From Hydractinia symbiolongicarpus (lineage: Eukaryota > Cnidaria > Hydrozoa > Anthoathecata > Hydractiniidae): DNA of 64,000 nt. Shown here in pieces: positions 25,361 to 37,993 of the stretch. Position 1 is the stretch's first letter; each line of letters starts with the position of its first letter. The stretch spans positions 21,122,001 to 21,186,000 of the forward strand of contig NC_079888.1 in the NCBI RefSeq assembly GCF_029227915.1, in the 5' to 3' direction. Both the position numbers and the translations under genes were made by a program. The notes under the pieces are model-generated. The model was not told where the DNA came from. It was given only the letters and a program-made list of their open reading frames with translations, and ran no database searches.

Positions 25361-27701
25361 GCGCTTCATTTAAGAGTTTAGATAAATAAGTCATTTTCTA
25401 CTGTGGGACCAATCCTATCCGTTATCGCGCGCTGAAGAATTAGCGACACTTTCAAAAACTACATTTCATCGACTTTCTAACGGTGTCAGTCCCTTTCACT
25501 TACAACGGTTTGGTTACAAATACGTACCAACATGTATTTAGCAATATTTTTCTGATAATACTAGGTTGCGTTGCTTTTAACTATGAAACGATTGACTGTG
25601 GGACTTAATTGAACTAACTTTGGACTGTCACCTGATAAATGTGATAAAAGAGACAATTGGACACCAAGAAATAACATTCTTCTTAATTTGACGTGATTGC
25701 CGGAACTCAGCGATTACACTGGCCGCTGTGGTAGCGCTTCATTTAAGAGTTTAGATAATTAAGTCATTTTTTACTGTGGGACCAATCCTATCCGTTATCG
25801 CGCGCTGAAGAAATAGCGACAATTTCAAAAACTGCATTTCATTGACTTTCTAACGGTGTCAGTCCGTTTGAGTGACAACGGTTGGGTAACATATTCGTAC
25901 CAACATGTATTTAGCGATATTTTTCTGATATTACTAGGTTGCATCGCTTTTAACAATGAAACGATTGACTGTGGGACTTAATTGAGCTAACTTTGGACTG
26001 TGACCTGATAAATGTGATAAATAAGACAATTGGACTCCAAGAAATAACATTCTTGTTAATTTGACGTGTTTGCCGGAAATCAGCGGTTACACTGGGCACT
26101 GTGGTAGCTCTTCATTTAAAAATTAAGCTAAAAAAGTCATTTTTTTACTGTGGTACCTATCCTAGCCGTTAGCGCGCGTTGAAGAAAAAGCGACAGTTTC
26201 AAAAACTACATTTCATTGACTTTCTAACGGTGTCAGTCCGTTTGAATTACAACGGTTGGGTCACATATTCGTACCAACATGTATTTAGCGATATTTTTCT
26301 GATATTACTAGGTTGCATCGCTTTTAACTATGAAATGATTGACTGTGGGACTTAATTGAGCTAACTTTGGACTGTCACCTGATAAATGTGATAAATGAGA
26401 CAATTGGACACCAAGAAATAACATTCTTCTTAATTTGACGTGATTGCCGGAACTCAGCGATTACACTGGCCGCTGTGGTAGCGCTTCATTTAAGAGTTTC
26501 GATAAATAAGTCATTTTTTACCGTGGGACCAATCCTATCCGTTATCGCGCGCTGAAGAAATAGCGACAGTTTCAAAAACTGCATTTCATTGACATTCTAA
26601 CGGTGTCAGTGCGTTTGAGTTACAACGGTTGGGTAACATATTTGTACCAACATGTATTTAGCGATATTTTTCTGATATTACTAGGTTGCATCGCTTTTAA
26701 CAATGAAACGATTGACTGTGGGACCTAATTGAGCTAACTTTGGACTGTGACCTGATAAATGTGATAAATAAGACAATTGGACTGCAAGAAATAACATTCT
26801 TGTTAATTTGACGTGATTGCCGGAACTCAGCGGTTACACTGGGCACTGTGGTAGCGCTTCATATAAAAATTTAGCTAAAAAAAGTCATTTTTTTACTGTG
26901 GGACCTATCCTAGCCGTTAGCGCGCGTTGAAGGAAAAGCGACATTTTCAAAAACTACATTTCATTGACTCTCTAACAGTGTCAGTCCGTTTGAGTTACAA
27001 CGGTTGGGTCACATATTCGTACCAACGTGTATTTAGCGATATTTTTCTGATATTACTAGGTTGCATCGCTTTTAACTATGAAACGATTGACTGTGGGACT
27101 TAATTGAGCTAACTTTGGACTGTCACCTGATAAATGTGATAAATGCGACAATTGGACACCAAGAAATAACATTCTTCTTAATTTGACGTGATTGCCGGAA
27201 CCCAGCGATTGCACTGGCCGCTGTGGTAGCGCTTCATTTAAGAGTTTAGATAAATAAGTCATTTTTTACTGTGGGACCAATCCTATCCGTTATCGCGCGC
27301 TGAAGAAAAAGCGACAGTTTCAAAAACTACATTTCATTGACTCTCTAACGGTGTCCGTCCGTTTGAGTTACAACGGTTGGGTCACATATTCGTACCAACA
27401 TGTATTTAGCGATATTTTTCTGATATTACTAGGTTGCATCGCTTTTAACTATGAAACGATTGACTGTGGGACTTAATTGAGCTAACTTTGGACTGTCACC
27501 TGATAAATGTGATAAATGAGACAATTGGACACCAAGAAATAACATTCTTCTTAATTTGACGTGATTGCCGGAACTCAGCGATTACACTGGCCGCTGTGGT
27601 AGCGCTTCATTTAAGAGTTTAGATAAATAAGTCATTTTTTACTGTGGGACCAATCCTATCCGTTATCGCGCGCTGAAGAAATAGCGACAGTTTCAAAAAC
27701 T
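25361..27701. repeat. Seven-monomer higher-order unit, copy 2
   Basis: Second copy of 22,747-25,087, directly following it at 2,614 bp spacing. Because the pair is almost identical over about 2.3 kb while ordinary neighbours differ at many sites, this is among the youngest events in the window, or is an assembly artefact. Confidence 0.92.
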
Positions 27702-27755
27702 GCATTTCATTGACTTTCTAACGGCGTCAGTCTGTTTGAGTTACAACGGTTGGGT

Positions 27756-29322
27756 AACATATTCGTACCAACATGTATTTAGCGATATTTTTCTGATATT
27801 ACTAGGTTGCATCGCTTTTAACAATGAAACGATTGACTGTGGGACTTAATTGAGCTAACTTTGGACTGTGACCTGATAAATGTGATAAATGAGACAATTG
27901 GACTCCAAGAAATAACATTCTTGTTAATTTGACGTGATTGCCGGAACTCAGCGATTACACTGGGCACTGTGGTAGCGCTTCATTTAAAAATTAAGCTAAA
28001 AAAAGTCATTTTTTTACTGTGGGACCTATCCTAGCCGTTAGCGCGCGTTGAAGAAAAAGCAACAGTTTCAAAAACTAAATTTCATTGACTTTCTAACGGT
28101 GTCAGTCCGTTTGAATTACAACGGTTGTGTCACATATTCGTACCAACATGTATTTAGCGATATTTTTCTGACATTAGTAGGTTTCATCGCTTTTAACAAT
28201 GAAACGATTGACTGTGGGACTTAATTGAGCTAACTCTGGACTGTGACCTCATAAAAGTGATAAATAAGACAATTGGACTCCAAGAAATAACATTCTTGTT
28301 AATTTGACGTGATTGCCGGAACTCATTGGTTACACTGGGCACTGTGGTAGCGCTTCATTTAAAAATTAAGCTAAAAAAAATCATTTTTTTACTGTGGGAC
28401 CTATCCTAGCCGTTAGCGCGCGTTGAAGAAAAAGCGACAGTTTCAAAAACTACATTTCATTGACTTTCTAACGGTGTCAGTCCGTTTGAGTTACAACGGT
28501 TGGGTCACATATTCGTACCAACATGTATTTAGCGATATTTTTCTGATATTACTAGGTTGCATCGCTTTTAACAATGAAACGATTGACTGTGGGACTTAAT
28601 TGAGCTAACTTTGGACTGTGACCTGATAAATGTGATAAATGAGACAATTGGACTCCAAGAAATAACATTCTTGTTAATTTGACGTGATTGCCGGAACTCA
28701 GCGATTACACTGGGCACTGTGGTAGCGCTTCATTTAAAAATTAAGCTAAAAAAAGTCATTTTTTTACTGTGGGACCTATCCTAGCCGTTAGCGCGCGTTG
28801 AAGAAAAAGCAACAGTTTCAAAAACTAAATTTCATTGACTTTCTAACGGTGTCAGTCCGTTTGAATTACAACGGTTGTGTCACATATTCGTACCAACATG
28901 TATTTAGCGATATTTTTCTGACATTAGTAGGTTTCATCGCTTTTAACAATGAAACGATTGACTGTGGGACTTAATTGAGCTAACTCTGGACTGTGACCTC
29001 ATAAAAGTGATAAATAAGACAATTATACTCCAAGAAATAACATTCTTGTTAATTTGACGTGATTGCCGGAACTCATTGGTTACACTGGGCACTGTGGTAG
29101 CGCTTCATTTAAAAATTAAGCTAAAAAAAATCATTTTTTTACTGTGGGACCTATCCTAGCCGTTAGCGCGCGTTGAAGAAAAAGCGACAGTTTCAAAAAC
29201 TACATTTCATTGACTTTCTAACGGTGTCAGTCCGTTTGAGTTACAACGGTTGGGTCACATATTCGTACCAACATGTATTTAGCGATATTTTTCTGATATT
29301 ACTAGGTTGCATCGCTTTTAAC
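27756..29322. repeat. Two-monomer tandem duplication (750 bp)
   Basis: 27,756-28,573 matches 28,506-29,322. Shared markers are GCAACAGTTTC with AACTAAATTTC, TGACATTAGTAGGTTTCATC, ACCTCATAAAAGTGATAA and CTCATTGGTTACAC (28,322 and 29,072). One substitution pair was noticed, AATTGGACTCC at 28,272 against AATTATACTCC at 29,022. Confidence 0.87.
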
Positions 29323-32148
29323 TATGAAACGATTGACTGTGGGACTTAATTGAGCTAACTTTGGACTGTCACCTGATAGATGTGATAAATGAGACAATTG
29401 GACACCAAGAAATAACATTCTTCTTAATTTGACGTGATTGCCGGAACTCAGCGATTACACTGGGCTCTGTGGTAGCGCTTCATTTAAGAATTAAGATAAA
29501 AAAAGTCCTTTTTTTATTGTGGGACCAATCCTAGCCGTTATCGCGCGCTGAAGAAATAGCGACAGTTTCAAAAACTACATTTCATCGACTTTCTAACGGT
29601 GTCAGTCCCTTTCACTTTCAAAGGTTTGGTCACAAATACGTACCAACATGTATTTAGCGATATTTTTCTGATATTACTAGGTTGCGTCGCTTTTAACTAT
29701 GAAACGATTGACTGCGGGACTTAATTGAGCTAACTTTGGACTGTGACCTGATAAATGTGATAAATGAGACACTTGGACTCCAAGAAATAACATTCTTGTT
29801 AATTTGACGTGATTGCCGGAACTCAGCGATTACACTGGGCACTGTGGTAGCGCTTCATTTAAAAATTAAGCTAAAAAAAGTCATTTTTTTACTGTGGGAC
29901 CTATCCTAGCCGTTAGCGCGCGTTGAAGAAAGAGCAACAGTTTCAAAAACTAAATTTCATTGAATTTCTAACGGTGTCAGTCCGTTTGAATTACAACGGT
30001 TGTGTCACATATTCGTACCAACATGTATTTAGCGATATTTTTCTGATATTACTAGGTTGCGTCGCTTTTAACTATGAAACGATTGACTGTGGGACTTAAT
30101 TGAACTAACTTTGGACTGTCTCCTGATAAATGTGATAAAGGAGACAATTGGCCTCCAAGAAATAACATTCTTGTTAACTTGACATGATTGGCGAAACTCA
30201 GCGATTACACTGGGCTCTGTGGTAGCGCTTCATTTAAGAATTAAGATAAAAAAAGTCCTTTTTTTATTGTGGGACCAATCCTAGCCGTTATCGCGCGCTG
30301 AAGAAATAGCGACAGTTTCAAAAACTACATTTCATCGACTTTCTAACGGTGTCAGTCCCTTTCACTTTCAAAGGTTTGGTCACAAATACGTACCAACATG
30401 TATTTAGCGATATTTTTCTGATATTACTAGGTTGCGTCGCTTTTAACTATGAAACGATTGACTGTGGGACTTAATTGAGCTAACTTTGGACTGTGACCTG
30501 ATAAATGTGATAAATGAGACATTTGGACTCCAAGACATAACATTCTTGTTAATTTGACGTGATTGCCGGAACTCAGCGATTACACTGGGCACTGTGGTAG
30601 CGCTTCATTTAAAAATTAAGCTAAAAAAAGTCATTTTTTTACTGTGGGACCTATCCTAGCCGTTAGCGCACGTTGAAGAAAAAGCAACAGTTTCAAAAAC
30701 TAAATTTCATTGACTTTCTAACGGTGTCAGTCCGTTTGAATTACAACGGTTGTGTCACATATTCGTACCAACATGTATTTAGCGATATTTTTCTGATATT
30801 AGTAGGTTGCATCGCTTTTAACAATGAAACGATTGACTGTGGGACTTAATTGAGCTAACTCTGGACTGTGACCTGATAAAAGTGATAAATAAGACAATTG
30901 GACTCCAAGAAATAACATTCTTGTTAATTTGACGTGATTGCCGGAATTCATTGGTTACACTGGGCACTGTGGTAGCGCTTCATTTAAAAATTAAGCTTAA
31001 AAAAGTCATTTTTTTACTGTGGGACCTATCCTAGCCGTTAGCGCGCGTTGAAGAAAAAGCGACAGTTTCAAAAACTACATTTCATTGACTTTCTAACGGT
31101 GTCAGTCCGTTTGAATTACAACGGTTGGGTCACATATTCGTACCAACATGTATTTAACAATATTTTTCTGATATTACTAGGTTGCATCGCTTTTAACTAT
31201 GAAACGATTGACTGTGGGACTTAATTGAGCTAACTTTGGACTGTCACCTGATAGATGTGATAAATGAGACAATTGGACACCAAGAAATAACATTCTTCTT
31301 AATTTGACGTGATTGCCGGAACTCAGCGATTACACTTGCCGCTGTGGTTGCGCTTTATTTAAGAGTTTAGATAAATAAGTCATTTTTTACTGTGGGACCA
31401 ATCCTATCCGTTATCGCGCGCTGAAGAAATAGCGACAGTTTCAAAAACTACATTTCATCGACTTTCTAACGGTGTCAGTCCCTTTCACTTTCCAAGGTTT
31501 GGTCACAAATACGTACCAACATGTATTTAGCGATATTTTTCTGATATTACTAGGTTGCGTCGCTTTTAACTATGAAACGATTGACTGTGGGACTTAATTG
31601 AGCTAACTTTGGACTGTGACCTGATAAATGTGATAAATGAGACAATTGGACTCCAAGAAATAACATTCTTGTTAATTTGACGTGATTGCCGGAACTCAGC
31701 GATTACACTGGGCACTGTGGTAGCGCTTCATTTAAGAATTAAGATAAAAAAAGTCCTTTTTTTATTGTGGGACCAATCCTAGCCGTTATCGCGCGCTGAA
31801 GAAATAGCGACAGTTTCAAAAACTACATTTCATCGACTTTCTAACGGTGTCAGTCCCTTTCACTTTCAAAGGTTTGGTCACAAATACGTACCAACATGTA
31901 TTTAGCGATATTTTTCTGATATTACTAGGTTGCGTCGCTTTTAACTATGAAACGATTGACTGTGGGACTTGATTGAGCTAACTTTGGACTGTGACCTGAT
32001 AAATGTGATAAATGAGACAATTGGACTCCAAGAAATAACATTCTTGTTAATTTGACGTGATTGCCGGAACTCAGCGATTACACTGGGCACTGTGGTAGCG
32101 CTTCATTTAAAAATTAAGCTAAAAAAAGTCATTTTTTTACTGTGGGAC

Positions 32149-32523
32149 CTATCCTAGCCGTTAGCGCGCGTTGAAGAAAAAGCAACAGTTTCAAAAACTA
32201 CATTTCATCGACTTTCTAACGGTGTCAGTCCCTTTCACTTTCAAAGGTTTGGTCACAAATACGTACCAACATGTATTTAGCGATATTTTTCTGATATTAG
32301 TAGGTTGCATCGCTTTTAACAATGAAACGATTGACTGTGGGACTTAATTGAGCTAACTCTGGACTGTGACCTGATAAAAGTGATAAATAAGACAATTGGA
32401 CTCCAAGAAATAACATTCTTGTTAATTTGACGTGATTGCCGGAACTCATTGGTTACACTGGGCACTGTGGTAGCGCTTCATTTAAAAATTAAGCTTAAAA
32501 AAGTCATTTTTTTACTGTGGGAC
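32149..32523. repeat. Chimeric A-type monomer with an internal C/D-type tract
   Basis: The flanks are A type (GCAACAG before; GATATTAGTAGG, AACTCTGGAC, AAAAGTGATAA and CTCATTGG after). From 32,201 to about 32,271, and no further than 32,299, it carries the C/D patch (CATTTCATCGAC, CCCTTTCACTTTCAAAGG, CACAAATACG). A 70-100 bp replacement with both flanks unchanged is what gene conversion would leave. Confidence 0.8.
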
Positions 32524-34906
32524 CTATCCTAGCCGTGAGCGCGCGTTGAAGAAAAAGCGACAGTTTCAAAAACTACATTTCATTGACTTTCTAACGGTGT
32601 CAGTCCGTTTGAATTACAACGGTTGTGTCACATATTCGTACCAACATGTATTTAGCGATATTTTTCTGATATTACTAGGTTGCATCGCTTTTAACTATGA
32701 AACGATTGACTGTGGGATTTAATTGAGCTAACTTTGGACTGTCACCTGATAGATGTGATAAATGAGACAATTGGACACCAAGAAATAACATTATTCTTAA
32801 TTTGACGTGATTGCCGGAACTCAGCGATTACACTTGCCGCTGTGGTTGCGCTTTGTTTAAGAGTTTAGATAAATAAGTCATTTTTTACTGTGGGACCAAT
32901 CCCATCCGTTATCGCGCGCTGAAGAAATAGCGACAGTTTCAAAAACTACATTTCATCGACTTTCTAACGGTGTCAGTCCCTTTCACTTTCAACGGTTTGG
33001 TCACAAATACGTACCAACATGTATTTAGCGATATTTTTCTGATATTACTAGGTTGCGTCGCTTTTAACTATGAAACGATTGACTGTGGGACTTAATTGAA
33101 CTAACTTTGGACTTTCTCCTGATAAATGTGATAAAAGAGACAATTGGACTCCAAGAAATAACATTCTTGTTAACTTGACATGATTGGCGAAACTCAGCGA
33201 TTACACTGGGCTCTGTGGTAGCGCTTCATTTAAGAATTAAGATAAAAAAAGTCATTTTTTTACTGTGGGACCTATCCTAGCCGTTAGCGCGCGTTGAAGA
33301 AAAAGCAACAGTTTCAAAAACTAAATTTCATTGACTTTCTAACGGTGTCAGTCCGTTTGAATTACAACGGTTGTGTCACATATTCGTACCAACATGTATT
33401 TAGCGATATTTTTCTGATATTAGTAGGTTGCATCGCTTTTAACAATGAAACGATTGACTGTGGGACTTAATTGAGCTAACTCTGGACTGTGACCTGATAA
33501 AAGTGATAAATAAGACAATTGGACTCCAAGAAATAACATTCTTGTTAATTTGACGTGATTGCCGGAACTCATTGGTTACACTGGGCACTGTGGTAGCGCT
33601 TCATTTAAAAATTCAGCTTTAAAAAGTCATTTTTTTACTGTGGGACTTATCCTAGCCGTTAGCGCGAGTTGAAGAAAAAGCGACAGTTTCAAAAACTACA
33701 TTTCATTGACTTTCTAACGGTGTCAGTTCGTTTGAGTTACAACGGTTGGCTCACATATTCGTACCAACATGTATTTAGCGATATTATTCTGATATTACTA
33801 GGTTGCATCGCTTTTAACTATGAAACGATTGACTGTGGGACTTAATTGAGCTAACTTTGGACTGTCACCTGATAGATGTAATAAATGAGACAATTGGACA
33901 CCAAGAAATAACATTCTTCTTAATTTGACGTGATTGCCGGAACTCAGCGATTACACTTGCCGCTGTGGTTGCGCTTTATTTAAGAGTTTAGATAAATAAG
34001 TCATTTTTTACTGTGGGACCAATCCTATCCGTTATCGCGCGCTGAAGAAATAGCGACAGTTTCAAAAACTACATTTCATCGACTTTCTAACGGTGTCAGT
34101 CCCTTTCACTTTCAAAGATTTGGTCACAAATACGTACCAACATGTATTTAGCGATATTTTTCTGATATTACTAGGTTGCGTCGCTTTTAACTATGAAACG
34201 ATTGACTGTGGGACTTGATTGAGCTAACTTTGGACTGTGACCTGATAAATGTGATAAATGAGACAATTGGACTCCAAGAAATAACATTCTTGTTAATTTG
34301 ACGTGATTGCCGGAACTCAGCGATTACACTGGGCACTGTGGTAGCGCTTCATTTAAAAATTAAGCTAAAAAAAGTCATTTTTTTACTGTGGGACCTATCC
34401 TAGCCGTTAGCGCGCGTTGAAGAAAAAGCAACAGTTTCAAAAACTACATTTCATCGACTTTCTAACGGTGTCAGTCCGTTTGAATTACAACGGTTGTGTC
34501 ACATATTCGTACCAACATGTATTTAGCGATATTTTTCTGATATTAGTAGGTTGCATCGCTTTTAACAATGAAACGATTGACTGTGGGACTTAATTGAGCT
34601 AACTCTGGACTGTGACCTGATAAAAGTGATAAATAAGACAATTGGACTCCAAGAAATAACATTCTTGTTAATTTGACGTGATTGCCGGAACTCATTGGTT
34701 ACACTGGGCACTGTGGTAGCGCTTCATTTAAAAATTAAGCTTTAAAAAGTCATTTTTTTACTGTGGGACTTATCCTAGCCGTTAGCGCGAGTTGAAGAAA
34801 AAGCGACAGTTTCAAAAACTACATTTCATTGACTTTCTAACGGTGTCAGTCCGTTTGAGTTACAACGGTTGGGTCACATATTCGTACCAACATGTATTTA
34901 GCGATG

Positions 34907-36495
34907 TTTTTCTGATATTACTAGGTTGCATCGCTTTTAACTATGAAACGATTGACTGTGGGACTTAATTGAGCTAACTTTGGACTGTCACCTGATAGAT
35001 GTAATAAATGAGACAATTGGACACCAAGAAATAACATTCTTCTTAATTTGACGTGATTGCCGGAACTCAGCGATTACACTTGCCGCTGTGGTTGCCCTTT
35101 ATTTAAGAGTTTAGATAAATAAGTCATTTTTTACTGTGGGACCAATCCTATCCGTTATCGCGCGCTGAAGAAATAGCGACAGTTTCAAAAACTACATTTC
35201 ATCGACTTTCTAACGGTGTCAGTCCCTTTCACTTTCAAAGGTTTGGTCACAAATACGTACCAACATGTATTTAGCGATATTTTTCTGATATTACTAGGTT
35301 GCGTCGCTTTTAACTATGAAACGATTGACTGTGGGACTTAATTGAGCTAACTTTGGACTGTGACCTGATAAATGTGATAAATGAGACAATTGGACTCCAA
35401 GAAATAACATTCTTGTTAATTTGACGTGATTGCCGGAACTCAGCGATTACACTGGGCACTGTGGTAGCGCTTCATTTAAGAATTAAGATAAAAAAAGTCC
35501 TTTTTTTATTGTGGGACCAATCCTAGCCGTTATCGCGCGCTTAAGAAATAGCGACAGTTTCAAAAACTACATTTCATCGACTTTCTAACGGTGTCAGTCC
35601 CTTTCACTTTCAAAGGTTTGGTCACAAATACGTACCAACATGTATTTAGCGATATTTTTCTGATATTACTAGGTTGCGTCGCTTTTAACTATGAAACGAT
35701 TGACTGTGGGACTTAATTGAGCTAACTTTGGACTGTGACCTGATAAATGTGATAAATGAGACAATTGGACTCCAAGAAATAACATTCTTGTTAATTTGAC
35801 GTGATTGCCGGAACTCAGCGATTACACTGGGCACTGTGGTAGCGCTTCATTTAAAAATTAAGCTAAAAAAAGTCATTTTTTTACTGTGGGACCTATCCTA
35901 GCCGTTAGCGCGCGTTGAAGAAAAAGCAACAGTTTCAAAAACTAAATTTCATTGACTTTCTAACAGTGTCAGTCCGTTTGAATTACAACGGTTGTGTCAC
36001 ATATTCGTACCAACATGTATTTAGCGATATTTTTCTGATATTAGTAGGTTGCATCGCTTTTAACAATGAAACGATTGACTGTGGGACTTAATTGAGCTAA
36101 CTCTGGACTGTGACCTGATAAAAGTGATAAATAAGACAATTGGACTCCAAGAAATAACATTCTTGTTAATTTGACGTGATTGCCGGAACTCATTGGTTAC
36201 ACTGGGCACTGTGGTAGCGCTTCATTTAAAAATTAAGCTTAAAAAAGTCATTTTTTTACTGTGGGACCTATCCTAGCCGTTAGCGCGCGTTGAAGAAAAA
36301 GCGACAGTTTCGAAAACTACATTTCATTGACTTTCTAACGGTGTCAGTCTGTTTGAGTTACAACGGTTGGGTCACATATTCGTACCAACATGTATTTAGC
36401 GATATTTTTCTGATATTACTAGGTTGCATCGCTTTTAACTATGAAACGATTGACTGTGGGACTTAATTGAGCTAACTTTGGACTGTCACCTGATA
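34907..36495. repeat. Four-monomer higher-order unit, left copy (period 1,498 bp)
   Basis: Matches 36,405-37,993 at 1,498 bp spacing with one substitution noticed (ATCGCTTTTA here, ATCGCTCTTA near 37,552). It contains the D, A, B, C order including AAGTCCTTTTTTTATTG, GCGCGCTTAAG and GTTGCCCTTTATTT. The upstream limit is a GATGTTTTTCTG variant at about 34,905. Confidence 0.9.
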
Positions 36496-37993
36496 GATGT
36501 AATAAATGAGACAATTGGACACCAAGAAATAACATTCTTCTTAATTTGACGTGATTGCCGGAACTCAGCGATTACACTTGCCGCTGTGGTTGCCCTTTAT
36601 TTAAGAGTTTAGATAAATAAGTCATTTTTTACTGTGGGACCAATCCTATCCGTTATCGCGCGCTGAAGAAATAGCGACAGTTTCAAAAACTACATTTCAT
36701 CGACTTTCTAACGGTGTCAGTCCCTTTCACTTTCAAAGGTTTGGTCACAAATACGTACCAACATGTATTTAGCGATATTTTTCTGATATTACTAGGTTGC
36801 GTCGCTTTTAACTATGAAACGATTGACTGTGGGACTTAATTGAGCTAACTTTGGACTGTGACCTGATAAATGTGATAAATGAGACAATTGGACTCCAAGA
36901 AATAACATTCTTGTTAATTTGACGTGATTGCCGGAACTCAGCGATTACACTGGGCACTGTGGTAGCGCTTCATTTAAGAATTAAGATAAAAAAAGTCCTT
37001 TTTTTATTGTGGGACCAATCCTAGCCGTTATCGCGCGCTTAAGAAATAGCGACAGTTTCAAAAACTACATTTCATCGACTTTCTAACGGTGTCAGTCCCT
37101 TTCACTTTCAAAGGTTTGGTCACAAATACGTACCAACATGTATTTAGCGATATTTTTCTGATATTACTAGGTTGCGTCGCTTTTAACTATGAAACGATTG
37201 ACTGTGGGACTTAATTGAGCTAACTTTGGACTGTGACCTGATAAATGTGATAAATGAGACAATTGGACTCCAAGAAATAACATTCTTGTTAATTTGACGT
37301 GATTGCCGGAACTCAGCGATTACACTGGGCACTGTGGTAGCGCTTCATTTAAAAATTAAGCTAAAAAAAGTCATTTTTTTACTGTGGGACCTATCCTAGC
37401 CGTTAGCGCGCGTTGAAGAAAAAGCAACAGTTTCAAAAACTAAATTTCATTGACTTTCTAACAGTGTCAGTCCGTTTGAATTACAACGGTTGTGTCACAT
37501 ATTCGTACCAACATGTATTTAGCGATATTTTTCTGATATTAGTAGGTTGCATCGCTCTTAACAATGAAACGATTGACTGTGGGACTTAATTGAGCTAACT
37601 CTGGACTGTGACCTGATAAAAGTGATAAATAAGACAATTGGACTCCAAGAAATAACATTCTTGTTAATTTGACGTGATTGCCGGAACTCATTGGTTACAC
37701 TGGGCACTGTGGTAGCGCTTCATTTAAAAATTAAGCTTAAAAAAGTCATTTTTTTACTGTGGGACCTATCCTAGCCGTTAGCGCGCGTTGAAGAAAAAGC
37801 GACAGTTTCGAAAACTACATTTCATTGACTTTCTAACGGTGTCAGTCTGTTTGAGTTACAACGGTTGGGTCACATATTCGTACCAACATGTATTTAGCGA
37901 TATTTTTCTGATATTACTAGGTTGCATCGCTTTTAACTATGAAACGATTGACTGTGGGACTTAATTGAGCTAACTTTGGACTGTCACCTGATA
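36405..37993. repeat. Four-monomer higher-order unit, right copy
   Basis: Partner of 34,907-36,495. Similarity stops at about 37,994, where the left copy has TGATAGATGTAATAA and this one TGATAAATGTGATAA. Confidence 0.9.
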
